A program made the translations under genes and the position numbers. 49,145 nucleotides of DNA. Source: JBMYYR01 sp049609625 (GTDB lineage Bacteria > Bacteroidota > Bacteroidia > Flavobacteriales > CAJXXR01). Below, piece after piece: positions 1 to 9,198 of this stretch (its first letter is position 1; the number at the start of each line of letters is the position of its first letter). Location of the stretch: NCBI GenBank assembly GCA_049609625.1, contig JBMYYR010000006.1, positions 1-49,145 of the forward strand, given 5' to 3'. The notes beneath the pieces are model-generated. The model saw only the letters and a program-made list of their open reading frames with translations, was not told where the DNA came from and ran no database searches.

Positions 1-2
1 CA

Positions 3-374
3 AAAATTCCATTTGCAACATTAATTCATTCTTCTGCTTGGGTAGACCCAACATCTAAAATCGGTGCTGGAACAGTGATTTTCCCTCGATGTATCATAGA
101 TGCAAAAGCGGTAATAAATCAAAATTGTTTATTAAACGTTGGTTGTTCAATTTCGCATGATTCTACAATCGATTCACATTGTTTTCTCTCCCCAAGAGTA
201 GCTGTTGCCGGATTTGTTTCTATTCAAGAATCGTGTATTTTAGGAATAAATTCTACAGTTATTGACAACATCAGTATAAAAAAAGGTAGTCAATTAGGAG
301 GAGGTGCCGTAGTCATCAATACCATTAAAAAATCTGGTCTTTACGTCGGGAACCCATCTCGATTTATTCGATAA
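3..374 (+). CDS. NeuD/PglD-like sugar O/N-acyltransferase, C-terminal part (5' truncated by window edge)
   Basis: The reading frame is open from base 3 and ends with TAA at 372-374, so the gene begins outside the window. The visible ~123 residues show the left-handed beta-helix (hexapeptide repeat) pattern of acetyl-CoA dependent sugar acyltransferases. They include a likely catalytic His in SISHDSTI, the turn LGGGAVV near the end and the terminal GNPSRFI. This arrangement is that of the NeuD/PglD family, which acetylates sialic-acid, bacillosamine or related nucleotide sugars in the cytoplasm for surface glycans. The exact substrate cannot be read from this part. An ATG at 75 falls inside the conserved fold and is not the real start. 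It lies on the same strand as rsmH, but a promoter separates the two. Confidence 0.8.
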   Translation, partial: KIPFATLIHSSAWVDPTSKIGAGTVIFPRCIIDAKAVINQNCLLNVGCSISHDSTIDSHCFLSPRVAVAGFVSIQESCILGINSTVIDNISIKKGSQLGGGAVVINTIKKSGLYVGNPSRFIR

Positions 375-421
375 CCTCCATTTTTTAAACCAAAAAACAA
401 ACTTTTTTCCATCACAAAACT

Positions 422-429
422 TACCTTTG
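422..429 (+). promoter_or_regulatory. Promoter -7 element for the division/cell-wall operon
   Basis: TACCTTTG fits the Bacteroidota -7 consensus TAnnTTTG, 16 nt before the rsmH ATG. No clear TTG -33 box is present, so the assignment rests on the -7 element and position. The leader would be only about 10 nt, without a Shine-Dalgarno sequence. Confidence 0.55.
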
Positions 430-445
430 TGCGAAAGCCCAATTA

Positions 446-1351
446 ATGAGTTCTACACCCTACCATGTGCCTGTTTTGTTGCAGGAAAGTATTGATGGAT
501 TAGCCTTGACTTCCGAAGGTATTTACCTAGATTTGACTTATGGTGGCGGCGGGCATTCCCGAGAAATCCTGAATCAATTGGAAGGTGGGAAGTTATTTGC
601 CTTTGATCAGGATAAGGAGGCCTTTCAGAATCTTCCCGATGATTCCCGATTCAAACTTTTGAATCAGAATTTTAAATACCTTAAAACCGCTTTATTGATG
701 TATGGCATCAAACAAGTGGATGGTATTTTGGCAGATTTAGGTGTGTCTTCTCATCAATTTGATACGGCTGAGCGTGGATTTTCTTTTAGGTTTGATGCCG
801 AGCTTGACATGCGGATGAATAAGCAAACAAATCTGACTGCGAAAGACATTCTAAATACCTACAGCGCAGATGAACTGACACGTGTTTTTTCTCGCTATGG
901 AGAGGTTTACAACTCTAAATCTCTGGCACAACGCATCATCAAAACCAGAACAGAACACGAAATCGGCAGCACAGAAGATCTTGTGAACATTCTTCAGCAA
1001 TTTACCAATGCTCGACAAGCTAATAAGTATTATGCTCAGGTTTTTCAGGCACTTCGGATAGAAGTGAATCAAGAAATGGAAGCTTTGGAGCAATTTTTAC
1101 TTGCCAGCTCAGATTTGGTAAAACCTGGCGGTCGATTATCCATCATCACCTATCATTCTTTGGAAGACAGATTGGTGAAACGTTATATCCAAAGCGGAAA
1201 TTTTAGAGGCGAAGTTGAAACCGATATGTTTGGAAAGCCTTTAGTGCCTTTCAAAAAAGTGAATAAAAAGCCTATTTTACCAACAGATTCTGAGTTGGAA
1301 TTAAATTCGAGATCGAGAAGTGCGAAACTGCGTATTGCCGAAAAACTTTAG
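446..1351 (+). CDS. rsmH: 16S rRNA (cytosine(1402)-N4)-methyltransferase RsmH
   Basis: RsmH (formerly MraW) methylates N4 of C1402 in the decoding centre of 16S rRNA, using S-adenosylmethionine. The SAM-binding motif GGGGHS is at residues 33-38, preceded by YLDLTY. The family block DGILADLGVSSHQFD follows near residue 100, and the closing SRSAKLRIAEKL is typical. The length of 301 residues is normal. It heads the dcw-type operon; the FtsL gene starts 3 nt after its stop. mraZ, which often precedes rsmH, is absent here and the neighbour upstream is an unrelated acetyltransferase. The start is chosen because the promoter element ends only 16 nt upstream. Confidence 0.97.
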   Translation: MSSTPYHVPVLLQESIDGLALTSEGIYLDLTYGGGGHSREILNQLEGGKLFAFDQDKEAFQNLPDDSRFKLLNQNFKYLKTALLMYGIKQVDGILADLGVSSHQFDTAERGFSFRFDAELDMRMNKQTNLTAKDILNTYSADELTRVFSRYGEVYNSKSLAQRIIKTRTEHEIGSTEDLVNILQQFTNARQANKYYAQVFQALRIEVNQEMEALEQFLLASSDLVKPGGRLSIITYHSLEDRLVKRYIQSGNFRGEVETDMFGKPLVPFKKVNKKPILPTDSELELNSRSRSAKLRIAEKL

Positions 1352-1354
1352 CTT

Positions 1355-1696
1355 ATGTCAGAAAAACAGCCGTCTTCCCTTAAAAAAATTCTAAAATCTT
1401 TACTCAAAGGAACTGTTTTTGAGCAAAAAGAAGTGGCAAAACACGCGCCTTTTGCTACCTATATTTTTGCATGGGTGCTGATAGTGATTTATTTTTCGGG
1501 CTCTGCAGATCAAAAAATCTACGAAATCAAAAACAAAAAAGACAAGCGACGAGAAGTGAAAAGCGAACATGTGGAATTGAGAACACAATTGATGTCTCAA
1601 ACCAAACCTTCTCAAGTCATCAAAGAAGTTGAAGAATTAGGACTTGAGCATACGTTCGAAGCGCCAAAAAATGTGTATATCGATTATGAAGAATAA
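1355..1696 (+). CDS. ftsL: FtsL-like cell division protein
   Basis: A 113-residue bitopic protein: a cytoplasmic N-terminus of about 30 residues, one membrane helix (ATYIFAWVLIVIYF), then a charged periplasmic coiled coil (residues ~50-95). This is the architecture of FtsL, which joins FtsQ and FtsB to activate the septal synthase FtsW-FtsI. Primary sequence is poorly conserved in this family, so the call relies on size, topology and its place between rsmH and ftsI, the normal ftsL slot. It starts 3 nt after rsmH and overlaps the ftsI start by 11 nt, suggesting translational coupling. Confidence 0.85.
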   Translation: MSEKQPSSLKKILKSLLKGTVFEQKEVAKHAPFATYIFAWVLIVIYFSGSADQKIYEIKNKKDKRREVKSEHVELRTQLMSQTKPSQVIKEVEELGLEHTFEAPKNVYIDYEE

Positions 1697-3788
1697 AGTC
1701 AGTATACTCAATGCACCAAAAGTACTTTTTGCTTTTTTGGTCATTCTCGCACTTCTCATTTCAATCCCTTCTCGATTGGCTTACCTCTACACTACCAAAG
1801 GTGATGAATACAAAGAAAAAGCGAAGAGAACCAGCATCATAAACCAAGAAAAAACACCAACAAAAGGTAATATTTACGATTTGGAGGGAAATTTATTGCT
1901 TACCTCTCTCCCTGTTTATACCGCCGCCGTTGACCCCGTTTTAGCTTCAGCGAAACTCTTGCAACAACTTGATGCCTTGTCTTTGGAACTTTCTATTATG
2001 TTCCCCAAATCGTATCCAAAAGCCGATTCGTTTGCTAAAAAATATTTAAAAAAACGTGCCCTAAAAAGTCAATATTTAATTGTTCAAAAAGGCTTGAAGT
2101 ACACCCAAATTCGCAAACTAAAAACCTTGCCGATTTTTAAGGAGCGTAAAAACCGAGGTGGTTTTATTGAGCAAAAAACAGATCGACGCCAAAAACCTTT
2201 TGGTCAATTGGCTAGCCGAACCTTGGGTCAAGACGTTAAGGCATCTAGCAAAGATGTTGGTTTAGAAGGTTTTTATCATTCAGAAATTTCTGGAGAAAAA
2301 GGTTTCGAGATGGTTCAGAAAATTTCTGGAGGCGGAACAAAACCTTTACCGTCGCCAAAAGATATTGAATCGGTTGATGGAGCTGATTTGGTTAGTTATT
2401 TAGATATTAGGATTCAGGATTTATGCCACAATAGCCTTCTGCATCAACTCAAAACATACCAGGCCGAAAGTGGCTCTGTTGTTCTGATGGAAACCAAAAC
2501 TGGCGCAATCAAAGCGATGGTCAACCTAAAAAGAGGTCGAGATAGCCTGTATAGAGAAACTCAAAATTTTGCGGTTGGAGCAGCGACGGAACCTGGTTCT
2601 ACCTTCAAATTGTTCTCCTATATGGTGGCCATGGAAGATGGCTATATCGACACCAATGATTTGATTGAAACAGGCAAGGGAGTTCGAAAATTCTATAAGC
2701 AAACCATGCGCGACTCACGCCATGGAGGTTTTGGAGACATTACAATCAAAGAAGCTTTTGAATTATCTTCAAATATTGCCATAGCTCAAGTTATTGAAGA
2801 TAATTATGGCGAAAATCCTCAACGATTTATAGATAGATTGGCTCGTTTTGGTCTACATCAACCTATTGGTGTTGATATTCCTGGCGAAGCGCATCCAAAA
2901 ATTAAACAAACCAGTGATCAAACTTGGTCTAAAGTCAGCTTGCCATGGATGGCCTATGGCTATGAAGTAACTATGGCGCCAATTCAGCTCTTGACATTTT
3001 ATAACGCTATTGCCAATGGCGGAGAAATGATTAAACCCAGATTGGTAAAAGAAATTCAGCGTGCTGGACGCCGCATAAAAACGATCCCGAAAGAGGTTCT
3101 GAATCCTAAAATTTGTTCCGATGCCACACTCGGCAAATTAAAAGCAATGATGGAAGGCGTTGTAGAACAAGGAACTGCAAAAAATATTTATTCAGAACAA
3201 TTTTCGAGTGCAGGAAAAACAGGCACTTGCCAGGTAGATTATTGGAAAACAAATCAAAAACGCCAGTATCAATCTTCTTTTGCGGGTTATTTTCCAAAAG
3301 AAGATCCAAAATATAGCTGTATTGTTGTGGTTCAGAAACCAAATACATCCATTGGTTTTTATGGCAACGTGGTGGCGGCACCGGTGTTTGAAACTATTAG
3401 AAATGCCTTGTTTACAGAAAATACACAAGATTTTGAAAATCAAGAAGATATAGAATTTTCTAAACTTCCACAGAGATTAAAGGGCTCGGCAAATCAATTT
3501 AGTGCACTCGCTGAACTAATGGATTGGGAATCGGACATTGAAGACGACAATAGCTTAATTCAGATCCAAAATGACCACCAGACCTTCAAAACCAAAACTA
3601 CAGTCCACATCAAAGAAGCCTCTGTTCCAAACCTTGCGGGACTAACAAGCAAGGATGCGCGTTTTATTCTCGAAAACCTTGGTCTCAAAGTCAAAACCAA
3701 AGGTAAAGGTAAAGTGGTAAGCCAATCGATACCCCAAGGCACTTCAATTCGCTCGGGCAATACAATATTTTTAACCTTAGCTATTTGA
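1686..3788 (+). CDS. ftsI: Septal peptidoglycan transpeptidase (class B PBP, FtsI/PBP3-like) with PASTA domain
   Basis: Cross-links septal peptidoglycan together with FtsW. From the ATG at 1686 it has 700 residues: an N-terminal membrane helix, a PBP dimerisation domain (SGEKGFEM region), the transpeptidase domain and a C-terminal PASTA domain (residues ~640-700, SVPNLAGLT onwards). The three active-site motifs are complete: S305-T-F-K, S361-S-N and K511-T-G-T. A longer reading from a TTG at 1644 is possible, but would add 14 residues lying entirely within ftsL. The ATG is preferred because the protein then begins just before the membrane helix. The C-terminal PASTA domain resembles the SpoVD-type PBPs of Gram-positives and is common in Bacteroidota. 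murE follows after 1 nt. Confidence 0.95.
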   Translation: MKNKVSILNAPKVLFAFLVILALLISIPSRLAYLYTTKGDEYKEKAKRTSIINQEKTPTKGNIYDLEGNLLLTSLPVYTAAVDPVLASAKLLQQLDALSLELSIMFPKSYPKADSFAKKYLKKRALKSQYLIVQKGLKYTQIRKLKTLPIFKERKNRGGFIEQKTDRRQKPFGQLASRTLGQDVKASSKDVGLEGFYHSEISGEKGFEMVQKISGGGTKPLPSPKDIESVDGADLVSYLDIRIQDLCHNSLLHQLKTYQAESGSVVLMETKTGAIKAMVNLKRGRDSLYRETQNFAVGAATEPGSTFKLFSYMVAMEDGYIDTNDLIETGKGVRKFYKQTMRDSRHGGFGDITIKEAFELSSNIAIAQVIEDNYGENPQRFIDRLARFGLHQPIGVDIPGEAHPKIKQTSDQTWSKVSLPWMAYGYEVTMAPIQLLTFYNAIANGGEMIKPRLVKEIQRAGRRIKTIPKEVLNPKICSDATLGKLKAMMEGVVEQGTAKNIYSEQFSSAGKTGTCQVDYWKTNQKRQYQSSFAGYFPKEDPKYSCIVVVQKPNTSIGFYGNVVAAPVFETIRNALFTENTQDFENQEDIEFSKLPQRLKGSANQFSALAELMDWESDIEDDNSLIQIQNDHQTFKTKTTVHIKEASVPNLAGLTSKDARFILENLGLKVKTKGKGKVVSQSIPQGTSIRSGNTIFLTLAI

Positions 3789-3789
3789 T

Positions 3790-5250
3790 ATGAAAACACT
3801 AAAATTTCTTCTAAAAAACATCAAAACCAAAGCTATAATTGGCTCACTAAATGAGTCTGTTTCAGGTGTTGAGATTGATTCTAGAGCTTGCACAGAACAG
3901 TCCCTTTTTGTAGCCACAAAAGGCGCAGAAGTTGATGGACATCGCTATATTGATTCCGCAATAAACAATGGAGCTTCGGCCGTTCTTTGCGAAACAATGC
4001 CAGAACATCCGATTGAAAACATTACTTATATTCGAGTGAGTAACAGCCGAAAAGCTTTAGCCCATTTGGCTTCTGCATTTTACGATTATCCTTCGCGGGA
4101 ACTCAAACTTATTGGCGTTACCGGAACGAACGGAAAAACCACAAGTTGCACCTTGCTTTTTGAGCTTTTGAGGTCAATGGATTTGAATGTTGGACTACTT
4201 TCTACGGTAAACCATCGGATAAACGACACACTAATTCCATCCACGCACACGACTCCAAACCCGCTCATTATCAATAAATTGATGAGAGAAATGCGCAATC
4301 AGTCTTGCGACTATTGTTTTATGGAAGTAAGCTCGCATGGCTTAGACCAAGATCGGGTTGTTGGTTTAGATTTTGATGTGGCGGTGTTTAATAACATCAG
4401 CCGAGATCATCTTGATTATCATCATGATTTCAACACCTATTTAGCTGCCAAAAAACGTTTGTTCGACCAGCTGAAACCTGAAGCACTTGCCCTAAGCAAT
4501 GTGGACGATCGACACAGTGAGAGTATGGTTTCGACTTGCAAAGCGGAAATCCAAACCTTTGCACTCAATCAACCTGCCGACATCAAAGCTAAAATTCTAG
4601 AATCTGACCTCAACGGGAGTTTGATTCAGCTCAATCAGCATCAACTTTTTGTTCGGCTGATTGGGAAATTTAATGTCTACAACGCCAGTGTTTGCTATGC
4701 TGTGGCGAAACATCTAGGTTTTGATGAACTTGATATTTTAACCAAATTATCGACCCTACAAACCGCAACAGGTCGTTTTGAGCAAATTCGATCTAAATCA
4801 GGTAAACTTGCCATTGTCGATTATTCGCATACGCCCGATGCACTCGAAAACATCCTCAAAACCTTAAAAAACATCTTGCCAAAATCCTCAAAACTCATTA
4901 CAGTTGTTGGCTGCGGCGGCGATCGCGACAAAGGAAAACGACCCGAAATGGCAAATATAGCTTGTCAATATTCAGATCAAAGCATTTTCACGTCCGATAA
5001 TCCGAGAACCGAAGACCCCAATGCCATTTTGAAAGATATGGAAGCGGGCGTGCCTCAACATAAAACACACGCGGTGTTGCAAATAGAAAACCGCCAAGCT
5101 GCCATCCGAACGGCTTTGCAATTGGCGCAAGATTCCGATGTGGTTTTAGTTGCCGGAAAAGGCCACGAAGACTACCAAATCATCGGCACCGAACGCCATC
5201 ATTTTTCGGATAAAGAAGAAATAGAATCATTTTTTAACCTTATGCCCTAA
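3790..5250 (+). CDS. murE: UDP-N-acetylmuramoyl-L-alanyl-D-glutamate--2,6-diaminopimelate ligase
   Basis: Adds the third stem-peptide residue to the cytoplasmic precursor UDP-MurNAc-L-Ala-D-Glu, with ATP. The Mur-ligase P-loop GTNGKTT carries the catalytic-site lysine K116. The substrate-selecting motif DNPR is at residues 403-406, which indicates meso-diaminopimelate rather than lysine. The three-domain length (486 aa) is usual. It starts 1 nt after ftsI and ends 3 nt before mraY, so it is clearly part of the same operon. Confidence 0.97.
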   Translation: MKTLKFLLKNIKTKAIIGSLNESVSGVEIDSRACTEQSLFVATKGAEVDGHRYIDSAINNGASAVLCETMPEHPIENITYIRVSNSRKALAHLASAFYDYPSRELKLIGVTGTNGKTTSCTLLFELLRSMDLNVGLLSTVNHRINDTLIPSTHTTPNPLIINKLMREMRNQSCDYCFMEVSSHGLDQDRVVGLDFDVAVFNNISRDHLDYHHDFNTYLAAKKRLFDQLKPEALALSNVDDRHSESMVSTCKAEIQTFALNQPADIKAKILESDLNGSLIQLNQHQLFVRLIGKFNVYNASVCYAVAKHLGFDELDILTKLSTLQTATGRFEQIRSKSGKLAIVDYSHTPDALENILKTLKNILPKSSKLITVVGCGGDRDKGKRPEMANIACQYSDQSIFTSDNPRTEDPNAILKDMEAGVPQHKTHAVLQIENRQAAIRTALQLAQDSDVVLVAGKGHEDYQIIGTERHHFSDKEEIESFFNLMP

Positions 5251-5253
5251 GCC

Positions 5254-6498
5254 ATGCTCTACGCCCTTTTCGACTATCTTCAAGATCAATATAACTTCCC
5301 CGGAGCTGGTGTTTTTCAATACATTAGCTTTCGTGCCGCCATGGCTTTTATCCTCTCACTTGTTATCACCATTGTGGTGGGGAAACGGTTTATTAATTAT
5401 CAAACCAAAAATAAAAACTACGAAGAGATTAGAGATATTGACAAAGCTGATCAAGAAAAAAAACAAGAAATCCCTACCATGGGAGGTCTGTTTATTATTG
5501 CAGGTATTGTCATTCCAGTTCTTCTTTTTTCCAGCTTGAACAATGTCTATATTCAACTTTTATTGGTAACAGTTATTTGGCTTGGTTTCATCGGATTTGT
5601 CGACGATTATCAAAAAATGAAATACAGAAACAAAGATGGCTTAGCGGGAAAATACAAAGTTATTGGTCAAGTCGTTTTGGCTCTCATTGTTGGATCAACG
5701 CTGTATTGGCATCCTGATGTTAAAATAAAAGAGCAAATTACTGACAATCAACTAATTGAATCAGGATTGCATCAGAAAAAAGACACCAAATCTAGTGTTG
5801 AATATCAAGAGATTAGAACAACAAAAACCACTATTCCTTTCATCAAGAACAATGAGCTTGATTATTCAAATTCGTTTCTTAGTTTAGGCAAAAAATGGGG
5901 TTGGCTTATTTTTATTCCTGTTGTTGTTTTTGTGGTTGTTGCGATGTCGAATGGAGCTAACCTGACCGATGGAATGGATGGGCTAGCGACTGGAACTTCG
6001 GCCATTATAGGGATTACTTTAGGCGTTTTAGCTTATCTTTCTGGTAATGCTATTTTTTCGGACTATCTCAATATTTTATATATTCCCGATAGTGGCGAAA
6101 TGCTAATTTTTATGACTGCCTTTGTTGGCGCAACTTTAGGTTTTTTATGGTACAATGCTTATCCTGCGCAAGTATATATGGGCGATACGGGGAGTTTAAT
6201 GCTCGGTGGTGTGATTGCTGTTTTTGCCATATCTATCCGAAAAGAACTATTATTACCTTGTTTAGCAGGAATTTTTTTGGTTGAAAACCTATCTGTTCTT
6301 ATTCAAACCTATTATTTTAAATACACCCGAATTAAAACAGGTAAAGGCAAACGAATCTTTTTGAGAGCGCCAATTCATCATCATTTTCAGATGAAACAAA
6401 ACAATATCAAAAAATATGACAGCAAAATCGTTACCCGATTTTTCCTCGTTGGTTTGCTTTTGGCCGTACTAACCATCGTTACTTTAAAACTGAGATAA
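5254..6498 (+). CDS. mraY: Phospho-N-acetylmuramoyl-pentapeptide-transferase
   Basis: Integral membrane enzyme that transfers phospho-MurNAc-pentapeptide to undecaprenyl phosphate, giving lipid I. Family motifs are present in order: GFVDDYQKMKYRN, the catalytic region NLTDGMDGLA, GDTGSLMLGG and the HHHFQ histidine cluster near the C-terminus. About ten hydrophobic segments are visible. At 414 residues it is longer than the E. coli enzyme (360) owing to a hydrophilic insertion at about residues 155-205, a form often seen in Bacteroidota. The murD ATG directly abuts its stop codon. Confidence 0.97.
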   Translation: MLYALFDYLQDQYNFPGAGVFQYISFRAAMAFILSLVITIVVGKRFINYQTKNKNYEEIRDIDKADQEKKQEIPTMGGLFIIAGIVIPVLLFSSLNNVYIQLLLVTVIWLGFIGFVDDYQKMKYRNKDGLAGKYKVIGQVVLALIVGSTLYWHPDVKIKEQITDNQLIESGLHQKKDTKSSVEYQEIRTTKTTIPFIKNNELDYSNSFLSLGKKWGWLIFIPVVVFVVVAMSNGANLTDGMDGLATGTSAIIGITLGVLAYLSGNAIFSDYLNILYIPDSGEMLIFMTAFVGATLGFLWYNAYPAQVYMGDTGSLMLGGVIAVFAISIRKELLLPCLAGIFLVENLSVLIQTYYFKYTRIKTGKGKRIFLRAPIHHHFQMKQNNIKKYDSKIVTRFFLVGLLLAVLTIVTLKLR

Positions 6499-7833
6499 AT
6501 GTCGGAAAAGGTTTTGGTTTTAGGCGCAGGAGAAAGCGGATGTGGAGCGGCCTATTTGGCTAAAAAGAAAGGCTTTGAAGTTATTTTGAGCGAATTTTCA
6601 GCAATTTCTGATGAAAATAAAGCATTTCTGAATCAACATGACATTCCTTTTGAGGAAGGGAAACACAGTGAAAACCACGTCAAGAATGCTGATTTGGTCA
6701 TCAAAAGCCCAGGTATTCCTGACAAAAGCCCTATAATTCAATCTATTTTAGAAAAAGGAAAACCTTTGATTTCTGAAATTGAATTTGCCTATCGCTATAT
6801 TGATTCTGGGAAAATTATTGCCATCACTGGATCTAATGGAAAAACCACCACCACGAGTCTTATTCATCATATAATTAGTCAGTTAGACAACTCTGTTTGC
6901 TTAGCCGGGAACATCGGATTGAGTTTAGCCAAACAAGTTGCAGATCGTCAATTTGATTATTATGTTTTGGAACTTTCGAGTTTTCAGCTCGATCATTGCA
7001 TTGATTTTAAACCAGATGTCGCTATAATTCTCAATATTACTCCAGATCATTTAGATCGTTATGCTGATTTTTCAGCTTACGCTGATGCTAAATGGAAACT
7101 CGCTCAGAATCTGAAAAAAGGAGATACTTTGATTACATGGGCGGATGACAAACATCTTCAAAGAACTGTGAATGAGGATGTTAATCATCTGAAATTTTCA
7201 ACAACACAGCAAGTTCAAGGCTATAAATCAAATGACAATCTAATGGTTAATGCAAATCAGACTGAGTGGAAATTTGACCTCAATGCCTGTTTGCTAAAAG
7301 GCGAACACAACCAGCTCAATATGATGGCATCAGCCTTAGCTACACAAGCTTTAGGTCTTCCAAAACATTTAATTAGCCAGAGCTTTTCTAATTTTTCTGG
7401 CGTTGAACATCGACTCGAATTTGTGTTGTCTCACCACAATATCGACTATATTAATGACTCAAAAGCGACCAATGTTGATGCTGTTTTTTATGCCTTGGGG
7501 GCCTTCGAAAAACCAATCATTTGGATCGCTGGAGGTGTTGATAAAGGTAATGATTATCAGCAAATTAAAGCACTTGTAGAGCAAAAAGTAAAGACTGTGA
7601 TTTGTTTGGGAGAAGACAGCAAGGCTTTGGAGACACATTTTGGAAAATCAAAGCCATTTTTTAAATGCGAAACCATGGAACAAGCTCTAAAACAAGCTCA
7701 AACCTGCGCCCAAAGCGGCGATGTCGTTTTGCTTTCGCCAGCTTGCGCCAGTTTCGATTTATTTGATAATTACGAACACCGTGGAGAGGTGTTCAAAACC
7801 ACTGTTAAAACCCTCACTTCATGCGATTATTAA
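6499..7833 (+). CDS. murD: UDP-N-acetylmuramoylalanine--D-glutamate ligase
   Basis: Adds D-glutamate to UDP-MurNAc-L-Ala. It has the N-terminal UDP-binding Rossmann start (VLVLGAGESGCGAA), the ATP loop GSNGKTTTT with K115, the motif ILNITPDHLDRY and the C-terminal ligase domain with NDSKATNVDA. Length (444 aa) is standard. There is no gap to mraY, and its last 13 nt overlap the beginning of ftsW in another frame. It is clearly co-expressed with the rest of the operon. Confidence 0.97.
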   Translation: MSEKVLVLGAGESGCGAAYLAKKKGFEVILSEFSAISDENKAFLNQHDIPFEEGKHSENHVKNADLVIKSPGIPDKSPIIQSILEKGKPLISEIEFAYRYIDSGKIIAITGSNGKTTTTSLIHHIISQLDNSVCLAGNIGLSLAKQVADRQFDYYVLELSSFQLDHCIDFKPDVAIILNITPDHLDRYADFSAYADAKWKLAQNLKKGDTLITWADDKHLQRTVNEDVNHLKFSTTQQVQGYKSNDNLMVNANQTEWKFDLNACLLKGEHNQLNMMASALATQALGLPKHLISQSFSNFSGVEHRLEFVLSHHNIDYINDSKATNVDAVFYALGAFEKPIIWIAGGVDKGNDYQQIKALVEQKVKTVICLGEDSKALETHFGKSKPFFKCETMEQALKQAQTCAQSGDVVLLSPACASFDLFDNYEHRGEVFKTTVKTLTSCDY

Positions 7834-9152
7834 AGGGAGACAAAAGTATTTGGGTCATCACAATAATCCTATTAGTCTACTCATTTATAGGTGTTTATAG
7901 CTCGAGTAGCACTATTGCTTTTCAAAGTTTTGGAGGTAATAACCTAACTGTAATCCTGAGGCATTTACTGCAAGTTATTTTAGGTTTAGGCATTTTAATA
8001 ATCGTCTCTCATTTTCGAGTGAAATTATTCAAAAACACGGCTATTCTTTTTTATTTACTGGCTGTTGCCCTGATAATTGTTGCGCAATTCCAAGGCAAAA
8101 CCATGAATGCCGCCAATGCCAATCGGTGGATTCCTATTTTCGGACTAACGTTTCAACCTTCAGAAATGGCAAAAGTGGCCATTATTGTACTTTTAGCTCG
8201 AAATATCGTAAAATATCCCAAAAAAATCCCAGACTTCAAAAGCTCGTTCAGGTACACCACCTTACCACTTGCTTTTTTGTGTCTATGCACTATTCTCTCA
8301 GGTTTTTCGACAACATTATTTATTTTTATAACCAGCTGCATCGTTCTTTTTGTGGGAAATTACAGCTTCAAAAGTTTTCTAAAGCTTTCTGGTTCAGCTC
8401 TTTTAATTTTCGCTTTGCTCTTTGCTACCATAAAAATTTTTCCAGATATTACCAACCGATTTGATACTTGGGAAAGTCGGATAGACACTTTTTTTAGCTC
8501 AGACGAAAGTGGTGGATTAGAGAAAAGCAAAGAGGAAATCAGACAAGAGAAGGCAAAAAAATATCAAGTTGAACATTCAAAAATGGCTCTACTTTCCCCT
8601 GGATTTTGGGGTGTTGGTCCCGGAAAAAGTATGCAAAAATACTTTTTGCCACAATCTAATTCTGATTTTATTTATGCCATCATCGTTGAAGAATATGGCT
8701 TATTAATCGGTGCTTTAGGGCCTATTTTTCTTTACCTCATATTGCTGATTCGTTGCTTTATTATTTCCTTGAAAACACCATCAGATTTTGGACGACTTTT
8801 AATCATCGGACTAAGTTTATCTATTGTCTTTCAGGCTTTTATAAATATGGGTGTAGCCACAACACTTCTACCAACAACTGGTCAAACTTTGCCCTTGATT
8901 AGCGCAGGCGGATCCTCCATTTGGATGACTTGCCTGGCCTTGGGTATCATTCAGGCTGTGGCTCAGCAAAACATCGATCAAATCAAAGCCAAAGAAGAAG
9001 CCTACCGCACACAAGCCGAAACACATTACGAGCAAGCACAACGCTCTGCTCAAAAAGAAGGCATCACGTTGATAAAAGAAGATTATATCCGAAATGAAAT
9101 CAAAAAACTAAAAGCTTTGGAAGCTGAGAAGGAGCAAATCTCATCAAAGTAG
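7821..9152 (+). CDS. ftsW: Septal peptidoglycan glycosyltransferase FtsW (SEDS family)
   Basis: Polymerises lipid II into glycan strands at the septum with FtsI as partner. Multiple membrane helices are visible, with the SEDS hallmarks NRWIPIFGLTFQPSEMAK and, near the C-terminus, PTTGQTLPLISAGGSS. The lipid flippase function once proposed for this family is now attributed to MurJ. At 443 residues it carries an extra hydrophilic, probably helical cytoplasmic tail of about 60 residues after the last membrane helix (residues ~381-443, rich in Q, K, E and A). The gene begins inside murD (13-nt overlap) and is the last gene of the operon; murG, murC, ftsQ, ftsA and ftsZ do not follow. Confidence 0.94.
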   Translation: MRLLKGDKSIWVITIILLVYSFIGVYSSSSTIAFQSFGGNNLTVILRHLLQVILGLGILIIVSHFRVKLFKNTAILFYLLAVALIIVAQFQGKTMNAANANRWIPIFGLTFQPSEMAKVAIIVLLARNIVKYPKKIPDFKSSFRYTTLPLAFLCLCTILSGFSTTLFIFITSCIVLFVGNYSFKSFLKLSGSALLIFALLFATIKIFPDITNRFDTWESRIDTFFSSDESGGLEKSKEEIRQEKAKKYQVEHSKMALLSPGFWGVGPGKSMQKYFLPQSNSDFIYAIIVEEYGLLIGALGPIFLYLILLIRCFIISLKTPSDFGRLLIIGLSLSIVFQAFINMGVATTLLPTTGQTLPLISAGGSSIWMTCLALGIIQAVAQQNIDQIKAKEEAYRTQAETHYEQAQRSAQKEGITLIKEDYIRNEIKKLKALEAEKEQISSK

Positions 9153-9155
9153 TTT

Positions 9156-9187
9156 GTTACTATCGAAACAATTGTTTCGATAGTAAC
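9156..9187. repeat. 32-bp perfect palindrome, candidate operator
   Basis: The 16-base half site GTTACTATCGAAACAA is followed directly by its exact reverse complement, 3 nt after the ftsW stop codon. No T-run follows, so a simple intrinsic terminator is unlikely. The core TATCGAAA occurs again at 9207-9214, where it forms an imperfect inverted repeat with TTTGATA (9199-9205) over the -33 box of the next gene. This suggests a DNA-binding protein site controlling the downstream ATPase gene. Confidence 0.75.
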
Positions 9188-9198
9188 GAAACATATAG

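Noticed and set aside
1644..1685. Longer FtsI reading from a TTG codon
   Set aside because: It would add 14 residues entirely within ftsL coding sequence; the ATG at 1686 sits just before the membrane helix.
9156..9187. Reading the palindrome as the ftsW terminator
   Set aside because: It has no loop or following T-run, and its core recurs over a promoter, so an operator is more likely, though some termination effect cannot be excluded.
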